The notes under the pieces: generated by a model | Told to the model about the DNA's origin: nothing | Seen by the model: the letters and a program-made list of their open reading frames with translations, nothing else | Databases searched by the model: none | Assembly (NCBI RefSeq): GCF_050433225.1 | Contig: NZ_JBNPXQ010000001.1 | Span: 1,860,001 to 1,924,000, forward strand | Length of the DNA stretch: 64,000 nt | Direction: 5' to 3' | DNA from: Sphingomonas_D zeicaulis | GTDB lineage: Bacteria; Pseudomonadota; Alphaproteobacteria; Sphingomonadales; Sphingomonadaceae | Made by a program: the position numbers and the translations under genes | Shown: positions 8,665 to 15,793 of the stretch, in pieces | How the letters are laid out: each line of letters begins with the position of its first letter | Numbering within the stretch: the first letter of the stretch is position 1

Positions 8665-9204
8665 ATGAACAACGACAAGAACATATCGAAGACTTTGTCC
8701 TATTGGCTGCGCCACCGGCCTGACGCGGGCAGCCTCACTCTAGACGCCGCGGGCTGGACGCCAGCCGACGCAGTACTGGCCGCGCTCGGCCGCGCCGGAT
8801 TGCCCGACGATTCGGAAACGCTGATGCGCGTCGTCGCGGAGAGCGACAAGAACCGCTTCGAGCTTTCCGCGGACACCAGCATGATCCGCGCGCGGCAGGG
8901 CCATTCGGTGAAGGTCGACCTCGACTGGCCGATCACGCCACCGCCAGAACATCTGTATCACGGCACGATCGACCGCTTCCTCGACGCGATCCTCACCGAG
9001 GGACTGAGGCCGATGAAGCGCCATCACGTCCACCTCTCGCCGGATGTCGCGACCGCGACGATCGTCGGCGCGCGGCGTGGTGTGCCGGTGATCCTGCGCA
9101 TCGCGGCGGCGGAAATGGCTACGGCGGGGCATGTGTTTCGCTTGTCGGGCAACGGTGTGTGGCTGGCGGCACATGTGCCGCCGGTGTTCATCGCGCGGAC
9201 TTAG
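8665..9204 (+). CDS. kptA: RNA 2'-phosphotransferase KptA/Tpt1
   Basis: At 179 residues this is a full-length KptA/Tpt1 protein, which transfers an internal RNA 2'-phosphate to NAD+ giving ADP-ribose 1'',2''-cyclic phosphate. Signatures are LSYWLRHRPD (Arg-His pair near residues 16-17), RARQGHS near residues 75-81, YHGT at about 98-101 and HVHLS at about 121-125. The ATG at 8665 is chosen because upstream in-frame codons give a non-homologous sequence antisense to the DUF938 gene. Its bacterial role is unclear because bacteria lack the tRNA splicing that makes 2'-phosphates in eukaryotes. Confidence 0.93.
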   Translation: MNNDKNISKTLSYWLRHRPDAGSLTLDAAGWTPADAVLAALGRAGLPDDSETLMRVVAESDKNRFELSADTSMIRARQGHSVKVDLDWPITPPPEHLYHGTIDRFLDAILTEGLRPMKRHHVHLSPDVATATIVGARRGVPVILRIAAAEMATAGHVFRLSGNGVWLAAHVPPVFIART

Positions 9205-9206
9205 CG

Positions 9207-9229
9207 CTCTCCCCCGAGGGAAGAGGGGG
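9207..9229. terminator. Candidate hairpin between convergent kptA and TetR genes
   Basis: A short C-run/G-run inverted sequence (ctctccccc ... agaggggg) lies in the 29-base gap between the convergent stop codons of kptA and the TetR gene. It resembles half of the sphingomonad intergenic repeat and could form a GC hairpin ending both transcripts. There is no clear U-tract. Confidence 0.35.
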
Positions 9230-9233
9230 CCGC

Positions 9234-9827
9234 CTACCGCCGCACCAGCCCATCCACGATCAACCGCGTCACACTTGCCGCATAGCCTTCCGGCAGCGGC
9301 TCCAGGCTGAACAGCACACGATAGATCAGGCTCCCGATCACCAGATCGAACAGCGCATCCGCGCTCACGCCGTCCGCGATCAGTCCGGCGCGCTGACCCC
9401 GCGTCACGATATCCGCCAATGTCGCGCGAGCCGCCGCTTCCGACTCCGCCTGCAATTCCCGCTGCAATGCGCGATCGCCCTGGGTCACTGCGATCACGCC
9501 CACAGCAGCCGCGCCGATATCCGGCCGCTGGTAGCGGTCGAGCAATTGCTCGACCAGCGCCAGCACCTGCGCTTCTAGCCCCTCCGTATCAATCACATCC
9601 GGCAGCCGTCCCTCGCCGCCCGTCGCAATGGCGTTGGCGATGTGCACCTTGGTCGGCCAGCGCCGGTAGATCATCGATCGCGGTACCTCCGCCATCTGCG
9701 AGATCGCGTCGAACGAAAGCGCGCGGAAGCCGCCCTCCGCCAGCAGGCTGCGGGCGGCGTTGAGGATCCGGCGATCGATGTCTGCGTCGCGCGGGCGGCC
9801 CCGTGCTTTCCTGATGCTGACTTCCAT
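9234..9827 (-). CDS. TetR/AcrR family transcriptional regulator
   Basis: The 197-residue protein has the N-terminal TetR helix-turn-helix at about residues 15-60 (ILNAARSLLAEGGFRALSFD, then ISQMAEVPRSMIYRRWPTK). The C-terminal half is the ligand-binding part with long helices. It is transcribed away from the D-aminoacylase-like operon starting at 9959, so the 130-base gap between them probably holds both promoters and it may control that operon. No clean palindrome was found there by eye. Confidence 0.85.
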   Translation of the reverse strand: MEVSIRKARGRPRDADIDRRILNAARSLLAEGGFRALSFDAISQMAEVPRSMIYRRWPTKVHIANAIATGGEGRLPDVIDTEGLEAQVLALVEQLLDRYQRPDIGAAAVGVIAVTQGDRALQRELQAESEAAARATLADIVTRGQRAGLIADGVSADALFDLVIGSLIYRVLFSLEPLPEGYAASVTRLIVDGLVRR

Positions 9828-9958
9828 AACCCGTGGTGGCCCTACGCACGGAAGCCTGTCCAGAGCGGATCATAAGCGCTTGCAGTTTTCGGAACAGAGT
9901 GTACCTTTTTGGTCGCAAGGATGGCCCGAAGAGGCCGCCGGCAGCGATGGAGAGGATG

Positions 9959-11644
9959 ATGCTCGATCTGGTGATCCGCAACGGATTGATCTGCGACGGC
10001 AGCGGCGCGCCGCCATTTCGCGGCGATGTCGGCGTGCGCGACGGCAAGGTCGTTGCGATTGGCGAGGTCATCGGCCGCGCGCGCGAATCGGTCGACGCCA
10101 CCGGGCTGGTGATCGCGCCCGGCTTCATCGATCCGCACACCCATTATGACGCACAACTGGTGTGGGATGGGTTGGCCCAGCCCAGTCTGGAACATGGCGT
10201 AACCACGATCATGCCCGGCAATTGCTCGCTGAGCCTAGCGCCGCTGCGCGCCGAGCATCGCGAATTGCTGGGCGCCACCTTCCGCAAGATCGAGGAGATG
10301 CCGAAGAACGCGTTCGACGCCGGCCTCTCGTGGACGTGGGAGAGCTTCGCCGACTATCTCGCGGCGATCCGCGGCCAGCTTGGCGTCAATGTCGCGCCGC
10401 TGGTCGGCCATAGTCTCGTGCGGTTGTGGGTGATGGGAGAGGAGGCGCGGGAGCGCGCTGCGACCGACGAGGAGATTGCGGCGATGCAGGCGCTGCTCGC
10501 CGAATGCCTCGCCGCCGGCGCGGTCGGGCTCAGCGGATCCTGGGTCGACATCGATCATGAGAATCGCCCGGTGGCCGCGCGGCTCGCCGAACCGAAGGAA
10601 CTCGATGCGCTGTGCGCCACATTGGGGGCGCACGGCGGCATCCTCCAGATCGTGCCCGAATTCTGGGATGCGGACCTGCTGTGCGCGCGCATCGACCTGC
10701 TGGCGGATCTGTCGCGCCGCCACGGCATCGCCACCACCTTCTCACCCCTGTTCGACAGCAATGCGGCCCCCGAACTGGTCGGCATCGCGCTCGATCGCAT
10801 CCGGCTGCAGACCGCGCATGGCGCGCGGGTGACGCCGCAGATGCAGACCCGGCCGATCGACCTGTCGTTCGACCTGACCGCGCCGATGTCCACCTTCGCG
10901 ACCTTGCCCGCATGGTGGGCGATGACCCTGCTGCCGCGCGAGGAGAAGCTGGCCGCGCTCGCCGATCCCGAACGGCGGCGCGTGCTGGCGGCGGAGATGG
11001 ATCATTTCATGATGCCGATCGGCCTCAAGATCGATTTCGCCGATGCCTATATCAAGCGAATGGGGCACCCCGATCCGGCGCTGATGGGCCGCCGCGTGGG
11101 CGACATAGCCGCCGAGCGCGGCGTCCATATCGCCGAGGCCATCATCGACCTGTCACTGGCCGACGATCTCGAAACCGCCTTCGGTCTCGACGCGATCGGG
11201 CATGACGATGCTGCGAAGATCGCCGGGCTGCTCGCCGATCCCCTGATCGGTATCGGCGCCGGCGATGGTGGCGCACACGTCACGAATTTCGCGACCTATG
11301 GCGATACCGGCTATCTGTTCAGCCGCTTCGTCCGCGGCCTCGGCGCGATGCCGCTGGAGCAGGCGGTGCGCAAGCTGACCCACGACGTGGCGACGGTGTG
11401 GGGCCTCAAGGATCGTGGCCTGCTGCGGCCCGGCTATGCAGCGGACATCGTGCTGTTCGATGCCGAGAAGATCGATCGCGGGCCCGAGATCGCGGTGGAT
11501 GACCTCCCCGCCCCCGGCTTCCGCTACATCCGCCGCGCCAAGGGGGTGATGCGCGTGTTCGTCAATGGTGCGCTCGCCTATAGCCGCGCCACCGGTTACG
11601 CGCCGGCGCGCGCCGGCATGGTCGCCGAAAGGATCGCGGCATGA
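9959..11644 (+). CDS. D-aminoacylase / N-acyl-D-amino-acid deacylase family amidohydrolase
   Basis: A 561-residue amidohydrolase of the D-aminoacylase group: an N-terminal composite beta domain (LVIRNGLICDGSG), the metal-binding PGFIDPHTHYDAQ with His60 and His62, GVTTIMPGNCSLSLAP and a C-terminal IGAGDGGAHVTNFATYGD segment, where the Asp and His belong to the metal/active site. The family hydrolyses N-acylated D-amino acids or related amides. ATG at 9959 follows GGAGAGG at 9949-9955; in-frame ATGs at 9947 and 9956 are alternatives. It leads a four-gene operon with start/stop overlaps. The natural substrate is unknown. Confidence 0.88.
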   Translation: MLDLVIRNGLICDGSGAPPFRGDVGVRDGKVVAIGEVIGRARESVDATGLVIAPGFIDPHTHYDAQLVWDGLAQPSLEHGVTTIMPGNCSLSLAPLRAEHRELLGATFRKIEEMPKNAFDAGLSWTWESFADYLAAIRGQLGVNVAPLVGHSLVRLWVMGEEARERAATDEEIAAMQALLAECLAAGAVGLSGSWVDIDHENRPVAARLAEPKELDALCATLGAHGGILQIVPEFWDADLLCARIDLLADLSRRHGIATTFSPLFDSNAAPELVGIALDRIRLQTAHGARVTPQMQTRPIDLSFDLTAPMSTFATLPAWWAMTLLPREEKLAALADPERRRVLAAEMDHFMMPIGLKIDFADAYIKRMGHPDPALMGRRVGDIAAERGVHIAEAIIDLSLADDLETAFGLDAIGHDDAAKIAGLLADPLIGIGAGDGGAHVTNFATYGDTGYLFSRFVRGLGAMPLEQAVRKLTHDVATVWGLKDRGLLRPGYAADIVLFDAEKIDRGPEIAVDDLPAPGFRYIRRAKGVMRVFVNGALAYSRATGYAPARAGMVAERIAA

Positions 11645-11853
11645 GCGCCGCCGCCCTGCCCCCGGTCCGTCGCTTCATCCAGCCGCTTTCGAGCGACGAC
11701 TGGGCGAGCATCGCCGACCGGCTGATGCCCGATGCCGACCGGGAGGAGGCGATCGCACAGCTCAAGAGCTGGAACCTCCACCTCGCCTTCCGCCCGGTCA
11801 GCGTGATCACGCCTTCGGACGTGATGTTCGTCGAACCTCCGCGGGCACAGTGA
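11641..11853 (+). CDS. Small hypothetical protein, first of two coupled ORFs
   Basis: Seventy residues, starting ATGA-overlapped with the amidohydrolase stop. The sequence (PPVRRFIQPLSSDDWASIAD ... LHLAFRPVSVITPSDVMFVE) is not one I recognise. It ends at TGA 11851-11853, exactly where a GTG in the next frame begins the following small ORF (GTGA). Codon use is like its neighbours, and the tight overlaps argue that it is real. Alternatively this and the next ORF are one protein of about 155 residues split by a frameshift near 11850. Confidence 0.55.
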   Translation: MSAAALPPVRRFIQPLSSDDWASIADRLMPDADREEAIAQLKSWNLHLAFRPVSVITPSDVMFVEPPRAQ

Positions 11854-12113
11854 CCTCGAACGGCGCCGTCATCGACACCGTGCGGCTGACGCCGACGCAC
11901 GATGGAGAGGCGGCGCTGGTGATCGGCCTGCGCTTCGCCAATGGCGGCCGATCCAACGTCCAGATCGCCGCGGACGAGGTGCGCGCAGTGATGGCGAAGG
12001 CCGGCGTCGGCAATGCGATGGATCTGGTGGGGCGCTGCTGGACGGTACTGGACGTGAAGACGCCCGCCTTCCTCGGCGCACCGAAGCAATCGAACAGGGA
12101 GAGCGTGGCATGA
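11850..12113 (+). CDS. Small hypothetical protein, second of two coupled ORFs
   Basis: Eighty-seven residues from a GTG that overlaps the previous stop by four bases (GTGA), ending in an ATGA overlap with the Coq4-like gene. The middle (ALVIGLRFANGGRSNVQIA) looks like two beta strands, and the later AKAGVGNAMDLVGRCWTVL like a helix and strand. I recognise no family. Being sandwiched between two overlaps in a four-gene operon suggests co-production with the amidohydrolase and Coq4-like protein. A frameshifted C-terminal half of the preceding ORF is the alternative reading. Confidence 0.55.
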   Translation: MTSNGAVIDTVRLTPTHDGEAALVIGLRFANGGRSNVQIAADEVRAVMAKAGVGNAMDLVGRCWTVLDVKTPAFLGAPKQSNRESVA

Positions 12114-12943
12114 ACGCCGAAACCAAGCTGGCGCCCGACGAGGCCGCCTATCTGATGGGTGCCGCCGAACCGGCAACCTCAAGCGTGCTGATCAGCAATT
12201 CCAAATATCTGAACAGCCCGCTGTTCCGCGATGTCTATGCCCAGATGGGGCTGAAGCGCGACGGACACGACCTGCCTGACGCCTATCTGATCCCAACCTT
12301 GTCGCGCGCCATGGGCGAGGTGACCGACCCTGCGCGCATCGACGCGCTGCTGGCGGCGGAACGCGAACGCCTGCCCGAATTCGCCGCGTGGCTGGACGAG
12401 CGCTTCACCTCCAATTTCACTGCCGAACAGGTGGCGCATTGCGCGCCCGATACGCTCGGCGGGCGCATTCACGCCTTCATCGCCGACAGCGGCTATGCGA
12501 TCGACTTCCTGTTCAGGGACGAGCCGAAGACCGACTATCAGTTTCTGACCAAGCGCCGCGCCCAGAACCATGACATCGAGCATATGGTCACCGGGCTCTG
12601 CCCCAGCCAGGTCGGCGAGATCGCGCTGATCGCAGCCAACACGATGGCGAACGCCAATTATTTCTCGGTCGAGTTTGCGCACGAGCTCAACCTCTACGGC
12701 ACCGTGCTGATGGCCACCTCGCTCAGCCGGTCGGGGCTGCATTATCCCAAGACTTTACCCTCGCTGCTGGAGGGCATCTCACGCGGCTATGCGCTGGGCG
12801 CGCGGCAGGAAAAGCCGCTGTTCATGATCCGCTGGGAAGACCATCTCGATCGGTCGATTGCCGACATCCGCGCCGAGTTCGGGTTCGAGGATGGGCCTGA
12901 GCCGGGGTATTGGGACTGGGTGTTTCAAGAGTTCAAGGGGTGA
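12110..12943 (+). CDS. Coq4-like protein
   Basis: A 277-residue protein with the Coq4 metal-ligand signature HDxxH-x11-E: His154, Asp155, His158 and Glu170 within QNHDIEHMVTG and the following 12 residues. Coq4 family members act in ubiquinone biosynthesis in eukaryotes (reported as a C1 decarboxylase/hydroxylase of the quinone head group), and bacterial relatives occur in varied operons. The rest is helical with no signal peptide. It is last in the amidohydrolase operon, so a role in breakdown or modification of a small molecule is more likely here than respiratory quinone synthesis. The function is inferred only. Confidence 0.75.
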   Translation: MNAETKLAPDEAAYLMGAAEPATSSVLISNSKYLNSPLFRDVYAQMGLKRDGHDLPDAYLIPTLSRAMGEVTDPARIDALLAAERERLPEFAAWLDERFTSNFTAEQVAHCAPDTLGGRIHAFIADSGYAIDFLFRDEPKTDYQFLTKRRAQNHDIEHMVTGLCPSQVGEIALIAANTMANANYFSVEFAHELNLYGTVLMATSLSRSGLHYPKTLPSLLEGISRGYALGARQEKPLFMIRWEDHLDRSIADIRAEFGFEDGPEPGYWDWVFQEFKG

Positions 12944-12944
12944 A

Positions 12945-13150
12945 ATCCCCAACCCCTCCTCTTCAGGGCATCGGGTCGTCCAGTCCCCCGGACTGGACTT
13001 GGACTGCCGGGGGCAGTCCAACCTGATGGCGGATTCGGGTGGAGGCGGGCGCAGCGAGCTTCCGGCGAAGCCGGGAAAAGCGCAAACGGGAGCCTTGAGC
13101 CCCCGTCACCGCTCCCCACCCTTGCCCCTCCCCTGAAGGGGAGGGGTGAA
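12945..13150. repeat. Composite intergenic repeat region
   Basis: The gap downstream of the Coq4-like gene contains two short perfect hairpins, ccagtcc-ccc-ggactgg and ggactgcc-ggg-ggcagtcc, then a stretch reading gcgcagcgagcttccggcg, and ends in cccctcccctgaaggggagg, which is a palindrome. The same CTCCCCT...AGGGGAG core appears at 54262-54284 and 54371-54397. These are the GC-rich dispersed elements often seen between genes in sphingomonads. The first hairpins may terminate the upstream operon. Confidence 0.6.
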
Positions 13151-13174
13151 GAAACACAAGAAAAGGGAGAGAGA

Positions 13175-13597
13175 ATGATGAAGGGACCGGATCAACTCTG
13201 CCGGAGCTACGGCCAGGCGATGCTCGACAAGGATGGCCGCGCGATCGCGGGCCATTATCTCTTTCCCTACATCTCCTTCACATTGGGCGGCGTCCACAGC
13301 TTCGAGGATCGTGGCACCGCTGACGAGGCCTGCACCCAGCAGGTCGCGCGCTTCGATCGCGCCGGTATCGGCACGGACATCAGGCTGAAGGATTATAAGG
13401 TCGTTCCCGTCTCCGACGATGCCGCCTTGTGCCACCTGACCTGGGAGGTGTTCCCGCAGGATGGCACCCCCGGCTGGTCGTGGCTCAACATCTATGGCTA
13501 TCGCCGCAAGGGTGATGAGGAAGGGTTCGAGTTCAACATCTCGGACAATGAAATCGGAGAGCTGTTGAAGCGGTTTCCCAACTTCTTCTCGCTATAG
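13175..13597 (+). CDS. NTF2-fold (SnoaL-like) protein
   Basis: A 140-residue protein that reads as a single cone-shaped NTF2/SnoaL-like domain: an N-terminal helix (LCRSYGQAMLDKDGRAIAGH), then alternating strands ending in WSWLNIYGYRRKGDEEGFEF. It has no signal peptide or obvious catalytic dyad, so a binding or accessory role is possible. ATG at 13175 follows an AGGGAGAGAGA Shine-Dalgarno-like run. Its last 100 bases overlap the convergent RNase H-like gene. Confidence 0.65.
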   Translation: MMKGPDQLCRSYGQAMLDKDGRAIAGHYLFPYISFTLGGVHSFEDRGTADEACTQQVARFDRAGIGTDIRLKDYKVVPVSDDAALCHLTWEVFPQDGTPGWSWLNIYGYRRKGDEEGFEFNISDNEIGELLKRFPNFFSL

Positions 13598-13971
13598 CGC
13601 GCGCCATCCCACCGCCGCGCAAGCGCGATCCCGGCAAGATTCTTCGATCGCGGCACCTGTTTGAGCCGCACTTTCGGGATCGCCGCAACCATGGCGGCAA
13701 ACGCCGTGACATAGGGCTGCAGCTGCGGGCTGCGGCACCGCCACCGCCCGCGCGCCTGCTCGACGACGAGCGTCGAATCCCCCACGAACAGCACGTCCGT
13801 CGCGCCGGCCGCCGCCGCCAGTTCGGCGGCGAGCAGCAGCGCCAGCCATTCGGCCTGGTTGTTGTCGCCGATGCCGAGCCCGTCGCGCAGATAGGCGGCG
13901 CCGCCGATCACCACCGCGGCTTCCATCGGCCCCGGGTTGGGCCGGCAGCCACCGTCAAAATAGAAGGTCAT
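13498..13971 (-). CDS. RNase H-like protein
   Basis: A 157-residue RNase HI-type fold: first acidic residue in MTFYFDGGCRPNPGPMEA, the conserved Glu in NNQAEWLALLLAAELA, and the third Asp in VLFVGDSTLVVEQARG, followed by NLAGIALARRW near the C-terminus. This is the set of Asp/Glu metal ligands expected of an RNase H domain that cuts RNA in RNA-DNA hybrids. The tail beyond RRWDGARYS, about 35 residues, runs antisense through the preceding gene and may be an extension lacking function. ATG at 13969-13971 precedes the first strand. Confidence 0.8.
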   Translation of the reverse strand: MTFYFDGGCRPNPGPMEAAVVIGGAAYLRDGLGIGDNNQAEWLALLLAAELAAAAGATDVLFVGDSTLVVEQARGRWRCRSPQLQPYVTAFAAMVAAIPKVRLKQVPRSKNLAGIALARRWDGARYSEKKLGNRFNSSPISLSEMLNSNPSSSPLRR

Positions 13972-14160
13972 GCGCGCGCTCACCCGCCTGCGATAGCCTC
14001 TGTCAGCCGTAAATGCATCGGTCGGCAGGTCGGCGCGCGGATCGCACCGGTCGCCGCTTGGCTGATGACCGCCGTCGCCCGCCGCGCTCCATATCCTCCG
14101 GCAGGGGGAGCGTAAGTCTTCGGGACCACCTGGGGACAAGTATAAAGGGACGAAACAGAC

Positions 14161-14409
14161 ATGCGCTTCCAAACCATCATGCTGGCGGGACTGAGCGCGA
14201 TCGCGCTTACGGCATGTTCGAAGCAGGAAGAGGTTGCGGCGGCGCCACCACCGCCCCCGGGCTCCGTCGCGGGAAGCACAGCGGCCGATCGGGACGGGGA
14301 CGGTATCGTCGACGGCTATTACACGTCGGACGGGATCTATCATCCCAATGTTCCGCCCGCCCCGCCTGCGGCGCCGCCGGCTCCGACCCGCGCGGGAGAG
14401 CGCGGCTGA
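14161..14409 (+). CDS. Small lipoprotein
   Basis: An 82-residue protein with a textbook lipoprotein signal: basic MRFQ start, hydrophobic core and the lipobox LTAC at about residues 16-19. The mature part is short: an Ala/Pro-rich linker (AAAPPPPPGS), an acidic DRDGDGIVDGYYTSDGIYHP, which resembles a single thrombospondin type-3/EF-hand-like calcium loop, then a Pro/Ala tail. It lies 17 bases before the L,D-transpeptidase gene, so both may act at the cell envelope. The function is unknown. Confidence 0.7.
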   Translation: MRFQTIMLAGLSAIALTACSKQEEVAAAPPPPPGSVAGSTAADRDGDGIVDGYYTSDGIYHPNVPPAPPAAPPAPTRAGERG

Positions 14410-14426
14410 TCACGCGACGATCGGGA

Positions 14427-15764
14427 ATGCGGCTCGGCCGCATTCCCCTCTGCTTCATCGCCGCGCTGGCGGCGCTTTCGCTGAACGTCACCCTGCCCGC
14501 CTCTGCAACCGCAGCTGCGCCGGCAGCGAAACCGCGTGCGGCGAGACCGGCACCTCCGGTGGACACCACTGCATTGCGACAGGCCATCCGTGATGCGGCC
14601 GGCGGCACGGAGAAGAGCTTCTACGCAGCCCGCGGATATCAACCGCTATGGGCGGCGAACGGCCGGATCGGGCGCAGCGCCGAAACATTGCTGACCTATC
14701 TGGAAACCGCCGAACTCGATGGCCTTCGTCCGTCGTCCTACGGCGTCGAAAAGCTGCGCGCCGCCGTCGTCACGGCTCGCAGCGGCGATCCGCACGCGGT
14801 GGCAGAGGCGGAGGTGCGGCTTTCCGCTGCCTTCGCCCGCTATGCGCGCGATCAGCGCGGCAAGGCCCGCGTTAAGATGGATTATGCCGACCGCCGGCTG
14901 AAGCCACGGCGCCCCAAGCCCGAAGCCGTGCTGCGCGCTGCCGCCTTCCCTAAGTCCTTCGACGCGTACATCACCGACATGGCGTGGATGAGCGAGCATT
15001 ATGTCCGTCTGCGCACCTTGACCGGCCGCGCGCGGAAGACCGGTGCCAGCGCGGATGCGCTCGAGCGACTGCGGCTCAACCTCGAGCGCGCGCGACTGCT
15101 GCCCGGCCCCTTCGCGCAGCATATCGTGGTCGATGCCTCGTCAGGCCGGCTGTGGTATTATGAGGGCGGCGTACAGGTCGGCACGATGCGCGTTGTCGTG
15201 GGCGCAAAGGAGACGCAGACGCCGATGCTGGCGGGCACGCTGCAATGGGCGATCCTCAACCCCTATTGGAACGTGCCCGATTATCTGGCGCAGCGGAGCA
15301 TCGCCAAGAAAGTGCTCGCCGGCCGATCGCTGGCGATGATGCGGATGGAAGCGCTGTCGGACTGGAGCGCCAACCCGGTCCGGCTCGATCCGCGCACGAT
15401 CGACTGGAACACGGTGGCGGCGGGCACGCGCGAGGTGCGCATCCGGCAACTTCCCGGGCCGCAGAATTCGATGGGCAAGGTCAAATTCCTCTTCCCCAAC
15501 GATGAAGGCATCTACCTGCACGACACGCCCGATCGCGATCTGCTGAAGAAGGAAGACCGGCATTTCAGCAATGGCTGCATCCGGCTGGAAAACGCCGCGG
15601 CGCTGGGCCGCTGGCTGATGCAGAAGCCGCTGAAATATCCGAAGCAGCCCGAACAGGCGGTGGCGCTGCCGGTAGGCGTACCGGTGTATCTGACCTATAT
15701 CACCGCGGTTCCGACCGAGCGCGGTCTGGGTTTCCGCGCGGACGTCTATGGGCGGGACGGCTAG
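14427..15764 (+). CDS. L,D-transpeptidase, YcbB/LdtD type
   Basis: A 445-residue exported protein with an N-terminal signal sequence (RIPLCFIAALAALSL...ASATA). It contains a peptidoglycan-binding-like helical region and a C-terminal YkuD domain with HDTPDRDLLKKEDRHFSNGC, the catalytic His/Ser-x-Gly-Cys motif; the nucleophile is about Cys384. The long insertion and the PMLAGTLQWAILNPYWNVP segment before it are typical of the YcbB group, which makes 3-3 cross-links in peptidoglycan or ties proteins to it. ATG at 14427 gives the best signal peptide. It acts in the periplasm. Confidence 0.88.
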   Translation: MRLGRIPLCFIAALAALSLNVTLPASATAAAPAAKPRAARPAPPVDTTALRQAIRDAAGGTEKSFYAARGYQPLWAANGRIGRSAETLLTYLETAELDGLRPSSYGVEKLRAAVVTARSGDPHAVAEAEVRLSAAFARYARDQRGKARVKMDYADRRLKPRRPKPEAVLRAAAFPKSFDAYITDMAWMSEHYVRLRTLTGRARKTGASADALERLRLNLERARLLPGPFAQHIVVDASSGRLWYYEGGVQVGTMRVVVGAKETQTPMLAGTLQWAILNPYWNVPDYLAQRSIAKKVLAGRSLAMMRMEALSDWSANPVRLDPRTIDWNTVAAGTREVRIRQLPGPQNSMGKVKFLFPNDEGIYLHDTPDRDLLKKEDRHFSNGCIRLENAAALGRWLMQKPLKYPKQPEQAVALPVGVPVYLTYITAVPTERGLGFRADVYGRDG

Positions 15765-15793
15765 GCCGGCGCCGCAAGGGGGCGAGGGACGGC

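Noticed and set aside
12945..13150. Insertion sequence or transposase remnant
   Set aside because: No transposase-like coding sequence or target duplication; only short GC-rich palindromes are present.
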